Positions 8,254 through 15,012 of a stretch of DNA of 17,770 nucleotides are shown in pieces; positions within the stretch are counted from its first letter, which is position 1; each line of letters starts with the position of its first letter. Made by a program: the position numbers and the translations under genes. The notes beneath the pieces were generated by a model. It had not been told where the DNA came from, did not search any database, and saw only the letters and a program-made list of their open reading frames with translations. The stretch is taken from NCBI GenBank assembly GCA_946566415.1, contig CAMNWW010000013.1:1-17770 (forward strand), given 5' to 3'. The stretch is from an uncultured Lachnospiraceae bacterium (GTDB lineage Bacteria > Bacillota > Clostridia > Lachnospirales > Lachnospiraceae).

Positions 8254-8282
8254 ATGATAGTATCGAAATGAACGTTTGTCAA
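8254..8282 (-). promoter_or_regulatory. Sigma-A promoter of the valS T-box transcript
   Basis: A perfect -35 TTGACA (8282-8277), a 17-nt spacer and the -10 TATCAT (8259-8254) lie just after the stop codon of the ParB-GNAT gene. Initiation is expected near 8247, directly ahead of T-box Stem I. Confidence 0.85.
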
Positions 8283-8298
8283 GGTTTTCATAAAATCT

Positions 8299-9387
8299 TC
8301 ATAAGTTCATAAGGAATACTGAACATTCTAACTGGCGGTCGTACGGTTCTGCTTCCACGTGCTTTTGATTGTACTCCTTTGCCTCCACGCATCCCATGGC
8401 TTTATAAAACGCCTGGGTTTCCACGGCGGAGTGCGAGGAAATATACAACTTTTTCGCGCCTTTTTCTTTCGCCCACTCTTTGGCGGCGTTAAAAAGCGTC
8501 CTGCCGATCCCCATTCCCCGCATGTCCTCAGACACATGGATGCTGGAGAGATCCAGGTATCGATTCTCCCCGCCGAACAGTTCTGATTCAACAGACACAA
8601 ATCCTTTCAATCTGCCCCCGCAGAATGCGGCGTGTACGAAACCGCCTGTCGCCGCCGTATTTTTCAGGCACGATACCAATACTTTGTAATCCTCCTCCGA
8701 CCAATCGTCGATGAACGGATCTTCCCTTGTCTCCCAACGTCCGTTTTCGCGCCGAAGGCACTTTTCAACGACCTGACGACGGATAAAATCACGGAACAAT
8801 CCACGCTCTATCTCGCTTTCACGCAGATCCCTGTATTGAATGACCAATTCCTTTTTCTCAGGGTCTTCCACCGGCTTCCACGCCTGGCCGAATTTTACGT
8901 CCTTAAACAGGCCCGCAAGACCTGTTATTTGTTTGAGACGCAGAATCTCGTCTTTATCCATGCCGATATGCTTGGATATCCACGCGTCGCTCCGTCCCAA
9001 TTCATGAAGCTCTTTGACAATATTGCTCATCAGGTCCACATTGTGGGACCCCCTTGCCCGGTTGTGCCGGATCGTACTTGCCATGCGTTTTGAAAGAGGC
9101 TTATTGATAACAGCGACCGGAAGCATTCCTTGTTCCCGGTCGTAGATATCCGGGTATTCCTTCATCACACGCCACCTATGAAACCCGTCCACGATCACAT
9201 ATATATCTTCCTTTTTAGAATAATAACATACGATGGGCATCGTATAGCCGTCCTCTTTGATGCTGTCATAGAGAAGCTTCATCTCCGGAGGCGCCACATG
9301 ATTCGGATTATATGTATTGGGTACGATCTTTTCAAAAGGTACTGCAATGATACTGTATACCGGGCTTTTGTATTTGCTATCCGTCAT
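8299..9387 (-). CDS. IbrB-like ParB-domain protein fused to a GNAT acetyltransferase
   Basis: 362-aa two-domain protein. Residues ~8-165 form a ParB/sulfiredoxin-fold domain: VPFEKIVPNTYNPN, then the signature VDGFHRWRVM with D68, G69, H71 and R72, a conserved RHNRARGSHN stretch (107-116), and a helical segment (DAWISKHIGMDKDEILRLKQI) like the helix-turn-helix region of ParB relatives. Residues ~185-362 form a GNAT domain with the acetyl-CoA loop RGMGIGRTLF (290-299) and the terminal pattern SAVETQAFYKAMGC. The first domain resembles IbrB, which pairs with the PAPS-reductase-like IbrA; that partner is encoded directly upstream and overlaps this gene by 11 bp. The start at 9387 has a GGGGA Shine-Dalgarno. 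The biochemical activity is not established. The ParB fold is also used by CTPases, nucleases and free-serine kinases (SerK, SbnI). The GNAT substrate is unknown. Confidence 0.85.
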   Translation of the reverse strand: MTDSKYKSPVYSIIAVPFEKIVPNTYNPNHVAPPEMKLLYDSIKEDGYTMPIVCYYSKKEDIYVIVDGFHRWRVMKEYPDIYDREQGMLPVAVINKPLSKRMASTIRHNRARGSHNVDLMSNIVKELHELGRSDAWISKHIGMDKDEILRLKQITGLAGLFKDVKFGQAWKPVEDPEKKELVIQYRDLRESEIERGLFRDFIRRQVVEKCLRRENGRWETREDPFIDDWSEEDYKVLVSCLKNTAATGGFVHAAFCGGRLKGFVSVESELFGGENRYLDLSSIHVSEDMRGMGIGRTLFNAAKEWAKEKGAKKLYISSHSAVETQAFYKAMGCVEAKEYNQKHVEAEPYDRQLECSVFLMNL

Positions 9388-10699
9388 AAATCATTTCCCC
9401 ATATTTTCTCTTGATCTTGTCTATTCTTAGCTGCTGCTCCTTCGTCATTCCAAATCCCATAAAACGGCAGATATGGTCGTTCTTGAGAATGCAGTAACAC
9501 ATTCTTTTCCAACTGGGAATGTCTCTTGTGGACTTTATATCGTCGGTGTCATCCGGGATTGCGCCGATAAATATAACCCTTGACTTCTTCATCACAGTAT
9601 AGTTGGAAACGCCGTTGCGCCGGATGTGGTATCCATGGTCGACCAATTCCTGGATAACGCTCTCCTCCAAGCCTCCGCCGGTATTATGCCAAAAATCGAT
9701 CGAAGTCTTAAATTTTTTTACATAATTCTTCCGAAGCCTTGCCGGAAGCGTATCCAAAAGAAACTTCGTATAAGATTCCCATGTATGGCCTTCAGGAAGA
9801 GTGACGCTGCGATACCCCATAGCCTTCGTCTTCCCGTAAATACTGCCAAAATTCGCTCCCCGCACCCGTCCGACAAGCTTTATCCAAATTTCCGGATCAA
9901 TCACACGATACAAGTTAAGAGCGTCCTTAGAATAATCGTTGAACGGGGACGCCACCCGCATTTGATCGATTTTTAAGCCTGCTTTATAATACAGGTCATA
10001 AAGTTCATTATAATCGTAGTTAAATTGATAATTTGCCACCCATACGTCCTGGCTCGTCCAATCATAGAGCGGAGAGGCGCACCATACGTTTTTAAACTGT
10101 TTGGATATCCAGCACTCGCCCTTATATCCGTACTTTCTATTCACAATCCCGCTGTACCTCTGCAGGGACTCGTCCGCCCGGATCCCCAAAAGACACACCG
10201 TTTTTCCGCCTCCATGTTCTTCTTTATAAAACCGTCCGAACTGTTTTGCCAGATCCTCCTGATGCATTCGGTATCGGTAATGGTTAAACGGTTTGTTGAT
10301 GTCGATGACATACGGATAGTCCGGACGCGGACGCACCCACAGCTCTTCTTTACCGTCGTCCCATGGATACCAATACATCTCATAGCTGCTGAGCGCTGTC
10401 CTCACAGCCATCGGCAGGCACACCCAGTACAGATCACATTTCCCCTCAAGCGCCTGAAACGTCCTCGTAACATACTCTGTGGTTACGGTATACTGAGCTT
10501 CAAAATCCTGGTGAAACACGCCGATCCTCCGGTCCGGATAAAACCTGCGCTTAAAATCCAGAAGCAAATTCAGCAAAACACCGCTGTCTTTGCCTCCGCT
10601 GAAAGATACATAGATGTTTTCAAACTCAGTAAACAGATAATGGAACCGTTCCTGCACCGCATTATAAACGTTCATTTTCTGGTAACCTTTTCTCATCAT
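9377..10699 (-). CDS. PAPS-reductase-family protein of IbrA type (DUF3440)
   Basis: 440-aa cytosolic protein with an N-terminal PP-loop ATP pyrophosphatase motif, YVSFSGGKDSGVLLNLLLDF (30-49), that binds and adenylates substrates in the PAPS reductase/ATP sulfurylase family. The C-terminal part contains IPSWKRMCYCILKNDHICRFMGF, the signature I associate with the DUF3440 region of IbrA. IbrA/IbrB were described in E. coli as activators of prophage-borne immunoglobulin-binding genes; the reaction catalysed is not known. It is not an assimilatory CysH by context: no sulfate-assimilation genes adjoin it. The first ATG (10699) follows a weak purine stretch, and an ATG at 10675 preceded by AAAGG is an alternative giving MNVYNAVQERF, closer to family N-termini. 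It lies 25 nt after the DUF1015 gene and overlaps the ParB-GNAT gene. Confidence 0.87.
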   Translation of the reverse strand: MMRKGYQKMNVYNAVQERFHYLFTEFENIYVSFSGGKDSGVLLNLLLDFKRRFYPDRRIGVFHQDFEAQYTVTTEYVTRTFQALEGKCDLYWVCLPMAVRTALSSYEMYWYPWDDGKEELWVRPRPDYPYVIDINKPFNHYRYRMHQEDLAKQFGRFYKEEHGGGKTVCLLGIRADESLQRYSGIVNRKYGYKGECWISKQFKNVWCASPLYDWTSQDVWVANYQFNYDYNELYDLYYKAGLKIDQMRVASPFNDYSKDALNLYRVIDPEIWIKLVGRVRGANFGSIYGKTKAMGYRSVTLPEGHTWESYTKFLLDTLPARLRKNYVKKFKTSIDFWHNTGGGLEESVIQELVDHGYHIRRNGVSNYTVMKKSRVIFIGAIPDDTDDIKSTRDIPSWKRMCYCILKNDHICRFMGFGMTKEQQLRIDKIKRKYGEMIYDG

Positions 10700-10724
10700 G
10701 TCCTGTCTATCTCCGACTCTTATC

Positions 10725-11963
10725 TTAAAACCCGTGTATCACCATACCGCTCCTGAGTTTTGGCTCAAACCATGTGGATTTCGGCGGCATCAGCTTTCCT
10801 GCGTCCGCCACCGCGAGCAGCTCCTCAAGGGAGGTTGGATACATGGCGAAAGCCGCCGCCCCCTCCTCTTTGTCAACGGTTTCCTTCAAAACGTCCAGCC
10901 CGCGTATCCCGCCTACGAACTCCATACGTTCGTCTGTCTTCGGATTTTGAATACCAAATATCGGCGCCAGCACCTCATTTTGTAAAATGGAGACGTCGAG
11001 TCCTTCCACGGGGTCGTCCGGGCAGGCCTCCGGTTTTACCCTCAGGCGGTATCCGGTTCCTTTTAAGTACATCCCGATCTCCCCTTTTCTCTGAGGCCTG
11101 TATACCGTATCCCCCATCCGATCGACCAAAAAATTCTTCTCCAGCTCTTTTATGAGGTGATCCCCTGTCTTGCCGCTTACATTATGTACAATCCTGTTAT
11201 AATCATAGATTTTAAGCTGTTCCTCCGGGAATAACACAGACAGGAAATAGTTAAACTCCTCTTCCCCTGTGTATCCTGGGTTCTCGTCCCTGCGCTTTAA
11301 AGCCACCTTCACTGCGGAGGCCGCCCGGTGATGTCCGTCAGCCACATAAAGGCTCTCCACTTTCGCAAAAATATCCGTCAATTTTTCGACTGTGCTTTCA
11401 TCCTCTGCCTTCCACATCCGATGCCGAATCCCGTCGTCTCCCGTAAAATCATAGAGCGGGACGCCCTTTGTCACAGTCTCCATGATCTCCTGTGCTTCCT
11501 TGTTCGTCCGGTAGATCAGGAAAATGGGACCGGTGTGGGCGCTGCACACGTCCACATGGCGTATCCTGTCCTGTTCTTTGTCTTCTCTTGTATTCTCATG
11601 CTTTTTTATGACCTGATTCAGATAATCGTCCGCGGAGGCGCAGCATACAAGCCCGGTCTGCACGCGGCCGTCCATGGTCAAAGAGTATATATAATAACAT
11701 GGCGCCGCGTCCTGCACAAATTCTCCGCTTTCCTTCATTTCCCGAATCGTCTTTGCCGCTTTTTCGTACACCTCGGGCGCATAAATATTGGTTCCCTCCG
11801 GAAATTGTGTCTCTGCTCTGTCGATCTTCAAAAAAGACCGGGGATTTTCTTTAACGATCTCCCTCGCCTCCTGACTGCTGTACACATCGTACGGCAGAGC
11901 GGCAATATCACTGACCAACTTTGGATCCGGTCTGATTCCCTGAAATGGTCGTATCACAGCCAT
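10725..11963 (-). CDS. DUF1015 family protein
   Basis: 412 aa. The N-terminus MAVIRPFQGIRPDPKLVSDIAALPYDV and the inner segments YVADGHHRAASA and NYFLSVLFPEEQLKIYDYNR are typical of the DUF1015 family, which is widespread in clostridia and often lies next to serine-biosynthesis genes. I cannot name its reaction with confidence. The ADGHHR motif resembles a catalytic or ligand-binding loop. The frame extends to a GTG at 12008, but the ATG at 11963 has a strong AGGAGGAAG Shine-Dalgarno and the family's standard N-terminus, so it is chosen. It starts 45 nt after the metallo-beta-lactamase gene and ends 25 nt before the PAPS-reductase-like gene, in a continuous operon. No signal peptide or membrane segment is seen, so it is probably cytosolic. 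Confidence 0.88.
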   Translation of the reverse strand: MAVIRPFQGIRPDPKLVSDIAALPYDVYSSQEAREIVKENPRSFLKIDRAETQFPEGTNIYAPEVYEKAAKTIREMKESGEFVQDAAPCYYIYSLTMDGRVQTGLVCCASADDYLNQVIKKHENTREDKEQDRIRHVDVCSAHTGPIFLIYRTNKEAQEIMETVTKGVPLYDFTGDDGIRHRMWKAEDESTVEKLTDIFAKVESLYVADGHHRAASAVKVALKRRDENPGYTGEEEFNYFLSVLFPEEQLKIYDYNRIVHNVSGKTGDHLIKELEKNFLVDRMGDTVYRPQRKGEIGMYLKGTGYRLRVKPEACPDDPVEGLDVSILQNEVLAPIFGIQNPKTDERMEFVGGIRGLDVLKETVDKEEGAAAFAMYPTSLEELLAVADAGKLMPPKSTWFEPKLRSGMVIHGF

Positions 11964-12008
11964 GTCTCTTCCTCCTGTTCTTCCCTGTAAACTCGCTGCC
12001 ACAAACAC

Positions 12009-12806
12009 CTATAACGAGAACACATCCCCGTCGTCAGGGACATACAGATTCCCGTAATAATATTCCCTTCCCTCCCGGGTATACATCTCTTTCCGTTCGC
12101 CCAAGTGAGAGTCCTCTGTGTGGTAAAGAAGCAGGTTCGGTATCTTAAGCCGCTGTGCTAGCTCGCACGCCTCCTTTACCGTACTGTGATGTTTCTCGTA
12201 AGGCTTCCATTTATCCGCCTCTCCGTGCAGACAGAACGCCTCGTGAAGAAGCCACTTACTCCCCTTAACGTATTCATAGTCTGCCTCATTGTACGGCTCG
12301 TCGCCTACACAGGTAAACTTCCCGCCGGGAAGCTGCATGGTAAAACCGAACTGCTTCGCTTTGGTTGACTCAATATCGAAAAAAGTCACCGGACAGCCCA
12401 ATATCGTCCGCGTTTCTCCGGAATCCACCGTATCGAACAGAATTCTCTTCCCAATATGACGGCAGAATTTCTCCCATATCAGCATCCTGGAGATCGTTTC
12501 GATCTTCTCTGCCAATTCAGCGTGGCAGTAAATATGAAGTTCGCCTTCGTATTTCCCATGGTTTATCCTCTGCCCGATCATACGGATCAGCCAGAAAACC
12601 CCGAGGACATGATCTGTGTGCTCATGCGTTATGAAAATATCATGGATATCCTCCAGGGCAATCCCTGCATCCTTAAGACGCTTTAAAATCTGGTTCCCGC
12701 CCCCTGTATCCACAAGAAAATGCCGTCTCCCCTCTGATATGGCAAAACATGTATTAAAACACTCTGTCACAGCCGCGTTTCCGGTTCCTAGTATTGTTAA
12801 CTTCAT
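12009..12806 (-). CDS. Metallo-beta-lactamase fold hydrolase, RNase Z-like
   Basis: 265-aa protein of the RNase Z/ElaC-like branch of the MBL superfamily. The N-terminal LTILGTGNA strand-turn, the metal motif THEHTDH (H61, H63, D65, H66), a later VGDEPYNEADYEY, the helical KHHSTVKEACELAQRLKIP and the C-terminal LLLYHTED strand match the family. The exact substrate (tRNA 3' end, cyclic nucleotide or small ester) cannot be assigned. The frame can begin at 12821, sharing a base with the cupin stop, but no Shine-Dalgarno precedes that ATG. The ATG at 12806 is preceded by GGAAGAAAG and gives the canonical MKLTILGTG start. It is second in the five-gene operon. Confidence 0.85.
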   Translation of the reverse strand: MKLTILGTGNAAVTECFNTCFAISEGRRHFLVDTGGGNQILKRLKDAGIALEDIHDIFITHEHTDHVLGVFWLIRMIGQRINHGKYEGELHIYCHAELAEKIETISRMLIWEKFCRHIGKRILFDTVDSGETRTILGCPVTFFDIESTKAKQFGFTMQLPGGKFTCVGDEPYNEADYEYVKGSKWLLHEAFCLHGEADKWKPYEKHHSTVKEACELAQRLKIPNLLLYHTEDSHLGERKEMYTREGREYYYGNLYVPDDGDVFSL

Positions 12807-12820
12807 ACGTCTTTCTTCCA

Positions 12821-13150
12821 TTAAAATATAACTACCAGCAGCATCTTAAAGTTCTCTTTCCCCATGACCGCATGAGGATGCTTTGCCGGCATTACGATGG
12901 ACTCGCCCTCTGTCAGCTCATAATCGACTCCATCGATCGTGATCTTCCCCACTCCGTCCAGGCATGTCACGAACGCATCGCCTCCCGACTCGTGAGTACT
13001 GATTTCCTCGCCTTTCCAGAAGGAAAACAAGGTTACGCTCACCGCATTATTCTGCGCCAAAGTCTTACTGACGACCTGCCCTTCTGTGTATGCAACCTCA
13101 TCCTTTAATTTTAATACCTCTGCTTTCTGAATATTCTTCATTAAACTCAT
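12821..13150 (-). CDS. Small single-domain cupin protein
   Basis: 109 aa. The first cupin motif is seen as WKGEEISTHESGGDAFVTCLDGVGKI and the second as GESIVMPAKHPHAV, so the likely metal ligands are the His and Glu of these two segments. Stand-alone cupins of this type are often small-molecule binding or isomerase proteins, and the ligand here is unknown. The ATG at 13150 is chosen because a GGGAGG Shine-Dalgarno lies 7 nt upstream; a GTG two codons earlier is less likely. It is the first gene of the operon that runs to the ParB-GNAT gene. The promoter region upstream carries a perfect inverted repeat. Confidence 0.88.
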   Translation of the reverse strand: MSLMKNIQKAEVLKLKDEVAYTEGQVVSKTLAQNNAVSVTLFSFWKGEEISTHESGGDAFVTCLDGVGKITIDGVDYELTEGESIVMPAKHPHAVMGKENFKMLLVVIF

Positions 13151-13172
13151 TTTCACGCCTCCCTGCCTTAGA

Positions 13173-13217
13173 TTTATAAAATCAAACGTCTAATTGAACA
13201 TATGCCCAATTAGACGT
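13173..13217 (-). promoter_or_regulatory. Putative cupin-operon promoter with overlapping inverted-repeat operator
   Basis: ACGTCTAATTG (13186-13196) and CAATTAGACGT (13207-13217) are perfect 11-bp inverted arms around a 10-nt loop. On the minus strand a TATAAA (13178-13173) could be the -10 of the cupin operon, which would put the palindrome over the -35 region like a repressor site. The -35 match is poor. Alternatively the hairpin plus the weak T-rich stretch TTTGATTTT could be a terminator for the toxin gene. The palindrome is certain; its role is inferred. Confidence 0.5.
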
Positions 13218-13328
13218 CTGCCTCATAATGAATTATGGACTTCCCGTATCGCTCGTCGAACACCAAAGGTCAATATAGAGAGTCCGATACGGAATTATTC
13301 TCATCTGCAAATTCCCGGATTGAACATA

Positions 13329-13592
13329 TTATTTATCCTCATAATGATTTTTGCATGAAAGAATAGTTGTATTTCCTTTGTCAAACTTGTATACCATACG
13401 ATTTTTTTCATCAATATGCCGGCTCCACCAACCAGAAAGATTTCCTGACAACGGCTCTGGATGTCCTATCCCCTCAAAAGGATCTCTTTGTATTTCCTTG
13501 ACAAGCCGATTTATCTTTCCTAATGTCTTCTTATCCTGTTTCTGCCAGTCAATATATTCCTTCCATGCTTCATCTTCCCATAAAATACTCAT
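13329..13592 (-). CDS. YoeB/Txe-type mRNA interferase toxin
   Basis: 87-aa basic protein of the RelE/YoeB superfamily, a ribosome-dependent endoribonuclease. Family landmarks are all present: an N-terminal WEDEAWKEYIDWQ, the LVKEIQRDPFEGIGHPEPLSGNLSGWWSRHI block, NRMVYKF and a C-terminal CKNHY. These supply the Glu, Arg and His residues used for catalysis in YoeB (E of HPEPL, R of NRMVY, H of NHY). A GAGGT Shine-Dalgarno inside the end of the antitoxin gene precedes the ATG, and only 3 nt separate the two genes, the usual antitoxin-first layout. Base composition is clearly more AT-rich than the flanking genes, suggesting transfer. Confidence 0.92.
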   Translation of the reverse strand: MSILWEDEAWKEYIDWQKQDKKTLGKINRLVKEIQRDPFEGIGHPEPLSGNLSGWWSRHIDEKNRMVYKFDKGNTTILSCKNHYEDK

Positions 13593-13595
13593 GTG

Positions 13596-13856
13596 CTATA
13601 CCTCAATCAGATCATGCTCTTTTGGAATAGATTTTCCTGATTTAATATTTGCGGCACGTTCTTCCAGCACGCTCATATTAGATTCTGAATAAAATGAATC
13701 TGCCGAAATCTCGAATGGTATTCTCCTTTCATTTCCAACTTTGACTGCAAAAATATTGAATGCCGTACTAAGTGATAAACCCATTTCTTTACAAGCCGAC
13801 TCCATTTTACGTTTCACATCTTCATCAATTCTAAAATTTACCATCGTCTGCGCCAT
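13596..13856 (-). CDS. RelB/DinJ-family antitoxin
   Basis: 86 aa. The N-terminal MAQTMVNFRIDEDVKRKMESACKEMGLSLSTAFNIF is a ribbon-helix-helix DNA-binding domain of the RelB/DinJ type, and the C-terminal half (from about residue 50) is the likely toxin-neutralising tail. The start at 13856 is chosen because AAAAGGAG lies 8 nt upstream; the frame could open 9 nt earlier at a GTG. Such antitoxins repress their own promoter together with the toxin. A TATAAT-like hexamer at 13910-13905 is a candidate -10, but I see no good -35. Confidence 0.9.
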   Translation of the reverse strand: MAQTMVNFRIDEDVKRKMESACKEMGLSLSTAFNIFAVKVGNERRIPFEISADSFYSESNMSVLEERAANIKSGKSIPKEHDLIEV

Positions 13857-14108
13857 ATTTATCACTCCTTTTCTAAGATGTTGGGGTCAAAAGATACCTT
13901 ATGGATTATAAATCATCTGCTTTCAATAAAATTTATTGTAAATATTATTTCTATCTGAAAATGCCACAATTATGGATTTCACTCAATTCATAATCGTGAC
14001 ATTTTTGTCAAATCGAGCAGACACATCTCTAGACGAACTACGTTCGTGGGCGTCTGCCAGGTAATAAGGAATCCTCCCACTTCGTGGATCCCGCCTTACC
14101 ACAAGTCA
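13857..14108. other. Intergenic AT-rich stretch between antitoxin and tmRNA
   Basis: About 250 bases with no credible gene. It contains the antitoxin upstream region (AT-rich), a small palindrome TGACA-TTTT-TGTCA at 13998-14011 region, and the hairpin cluster at 14017-14100. No tRNA or plausible small ORF with a ribosome binding site was seen. Confidence 0.6.
14017..14100. repeat. Nested hairpin cluster next to the tmRNA 3' end
   Basis: On the plus strand GCAGAC (14017-14022) pairs with GTCTGC (14052-14057) around an inner ACGAAC-tac-GTTCGT hairpin (14033-14047). A second structure follows: GGTAA (14060-14064) with TTACC (14096-14100), containing CCAC-ttc-GTGG (14077-14087). It begins 9 nt beyond the tmRNA end. 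There is no T-run, so it is not a standard terminator. Confidence 0.7.
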
Positions 14109-14457
14109 TGGACCTGAGGGGAATCGAACCCCTGTCCGAAAGCTCTTCCATCAAAGCATCTCCCATCACAGTCATTTATTTGATATTCCCTTGGCCGGAC
14201 GCCAAATGACAGGCTGCCGGTTTCAGTAGCTTCATAAAATCTTCCATCTCCTCAAAGCTTTGAAGACGAAGTGCCTCATCTGGTCGAAGCCGGTTCCTTA
14301 AGCGATGAGCGACCCAAGGCCGACTGCTGCAACTAGGCAGCTAACGCGTAAGCGTAATTGTCTTCTGCGTTTATATTTAGGTACGGATTGTTACGCGGTC
14401 CCGCCCCGCGGATGGCTTCCTTAACTTCCGGGCCCCCGTCGAAACCAGTACAAGCCC
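14109..14457 (-). ncRNA. ssrA: Transfer-messenger RNA (tmRNA)
   Basis: One-piece tmRNA of about 349 nt that rescues stalled ribosomes with SmpB. The 5' end GGGCTTGTACTGGTTTCGAC (14457 on) pairs its first seven bases with CAGGTCC at 14116-14110, including G-U pairs, to form the acceptor stem. The T-arm AGGGGTTCGATTCCCCT is at the 3' end. The discriminator A is at 14109 and CCA is not encoded. The tag reading frame starts at the resume GCA (14368-14366) and reads AEDNYAYALAA, ending at TAG (14335-14333), close to the usual -ALAA degron. smpB lies just upstream and rnr before that, the normal functional cluster. Confidence 0.97.
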
Positions 14458-14476
14458 TGGTTTTACTTACATGGTT

Positions 14477-14505
14477 ATTATATGGAAGCTTCCCGGTTTT
14501 GTCAA
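14477..14505 (-). promoter_or_regulatory. Consensus sigma-A promoter of ssrA
   Basis: Perfect TTGACA (14505-14500), a 17-nt spacer and perfect TATAAT (14482-14477). The start should fall near 14470, giving a short 5' leader of about 13 nt to be removed by RNase P. It lies in the 61-nt gap after smpB, so ssrA is transcribed strongly and independently. Confidence 0.93.
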
Positions 14506-14518
14506 GACGGTTTCCGTT

Positions 14519-14986
14519 TTATCCAAAATTACGGACTTTAAAGTCTCTCTGGGCCTCACGTTTTTGATCTTTCTTTGCGATATCCGCACGCTTATCATAG
14601 AGTTTCTTGCCCTTTGCCAGACCGATTTCTACTTTCACCAGGCTGCCGCTGAAATACACCTTGAGAGGTACGATCGCCATCCCCTTTTCTTTCGTCTTTC
14701 CAAGAAGTTTATTGATCTCTGTTTTATGGAGAAGAAGCTTCCTCACCCTCAGCGGGTCTTTGTTGAAAATGTTACCCTTTTCGTATGGGCTGATGTGCAT
14801 CCCATAAACGAACATCTCGCCGTTCTCTATCCTGATAAACGCTTCCTTGATGCTGCATTTTCCCATACGGAGCGACTTTACCTCCGTCCCTGCAAGGGCA
14901 ATGCCGGCCTCATAGGTATCGAGTATAAAAAAATCATGGTACGCTTTTTTATTATTTGCGATTAACTTTCCCTGCGTTTTCGCCAT
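14519..14986 (-). CDS. smpB: SsrA-binding protein SmpB
   Basis: 155-aa tmRNA partner that places the tRNA-like domain of tmRNA in the ribosomal A site during trans-translation. The family pattern is clear: NKKAYHDFFILDTYEAGIALAGTEVKSLR near the N-terminus, FVYGMHISPYEKGN, RVRKLLLHKTEINKL, VPLKVYFSGSLVKVEIGLAKGKKLYDKR, and the basic C-terminal tail AKKDQKREAQRDFK that enters the mRNA channel. Length is normal. The ATG at 14986 has an AAGGAGAG Shine-Dalgarno 7-8 nt upstream. It follows rnr by 26 nt and precedes ssrA by 61 nt. No terminator separates it from ssrA. Confidence 0.98.
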   Translation of the reverse strand: MAKTQGKLIANNKKAYHDFFILDTYEAGIALAGTEVKSLRMGKCSIKEAFIRIENGEMFVYGMHISPYEKGNIFNKDPLRVRKLLLHKTEINKLLGKTKEKGMAIVPLKVYFSGSLVKVEIGLAKGKKLYDKRADIAKKDQKREAQRDFKVRNFG

Positions 14987-15012
14987 GTTTGTTCTCTCCT
15001 TCTCTGTCTTTC

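Noticed and set aside
8061..8291. 76-codon minus-strand open frame ahead of valS
   Set aside because: It lies wholly within the T-box leader and its promoter, has no plausible ribosome binding site, and its sequence is explained by conserved RNA structure.
9377..10699. Assimilatory PAPS reductase CysH or a Dnd phosphorothioation gene
   Set aside because: The DUF3440-type C-terminus and ParB-GNAT partner fit IbrA; no sulfate-assimilation genes and no dndD, dndE or cysteine desulfurase are present.
13238..13293. CCGTATCG ... CGATACGG inverted repeat upstream of the cupin gene
   Set aside because: Only 8 bp with a loop over 30 nt and a competing GGACT/AGTCC pairing; too weak to call a functional structure.
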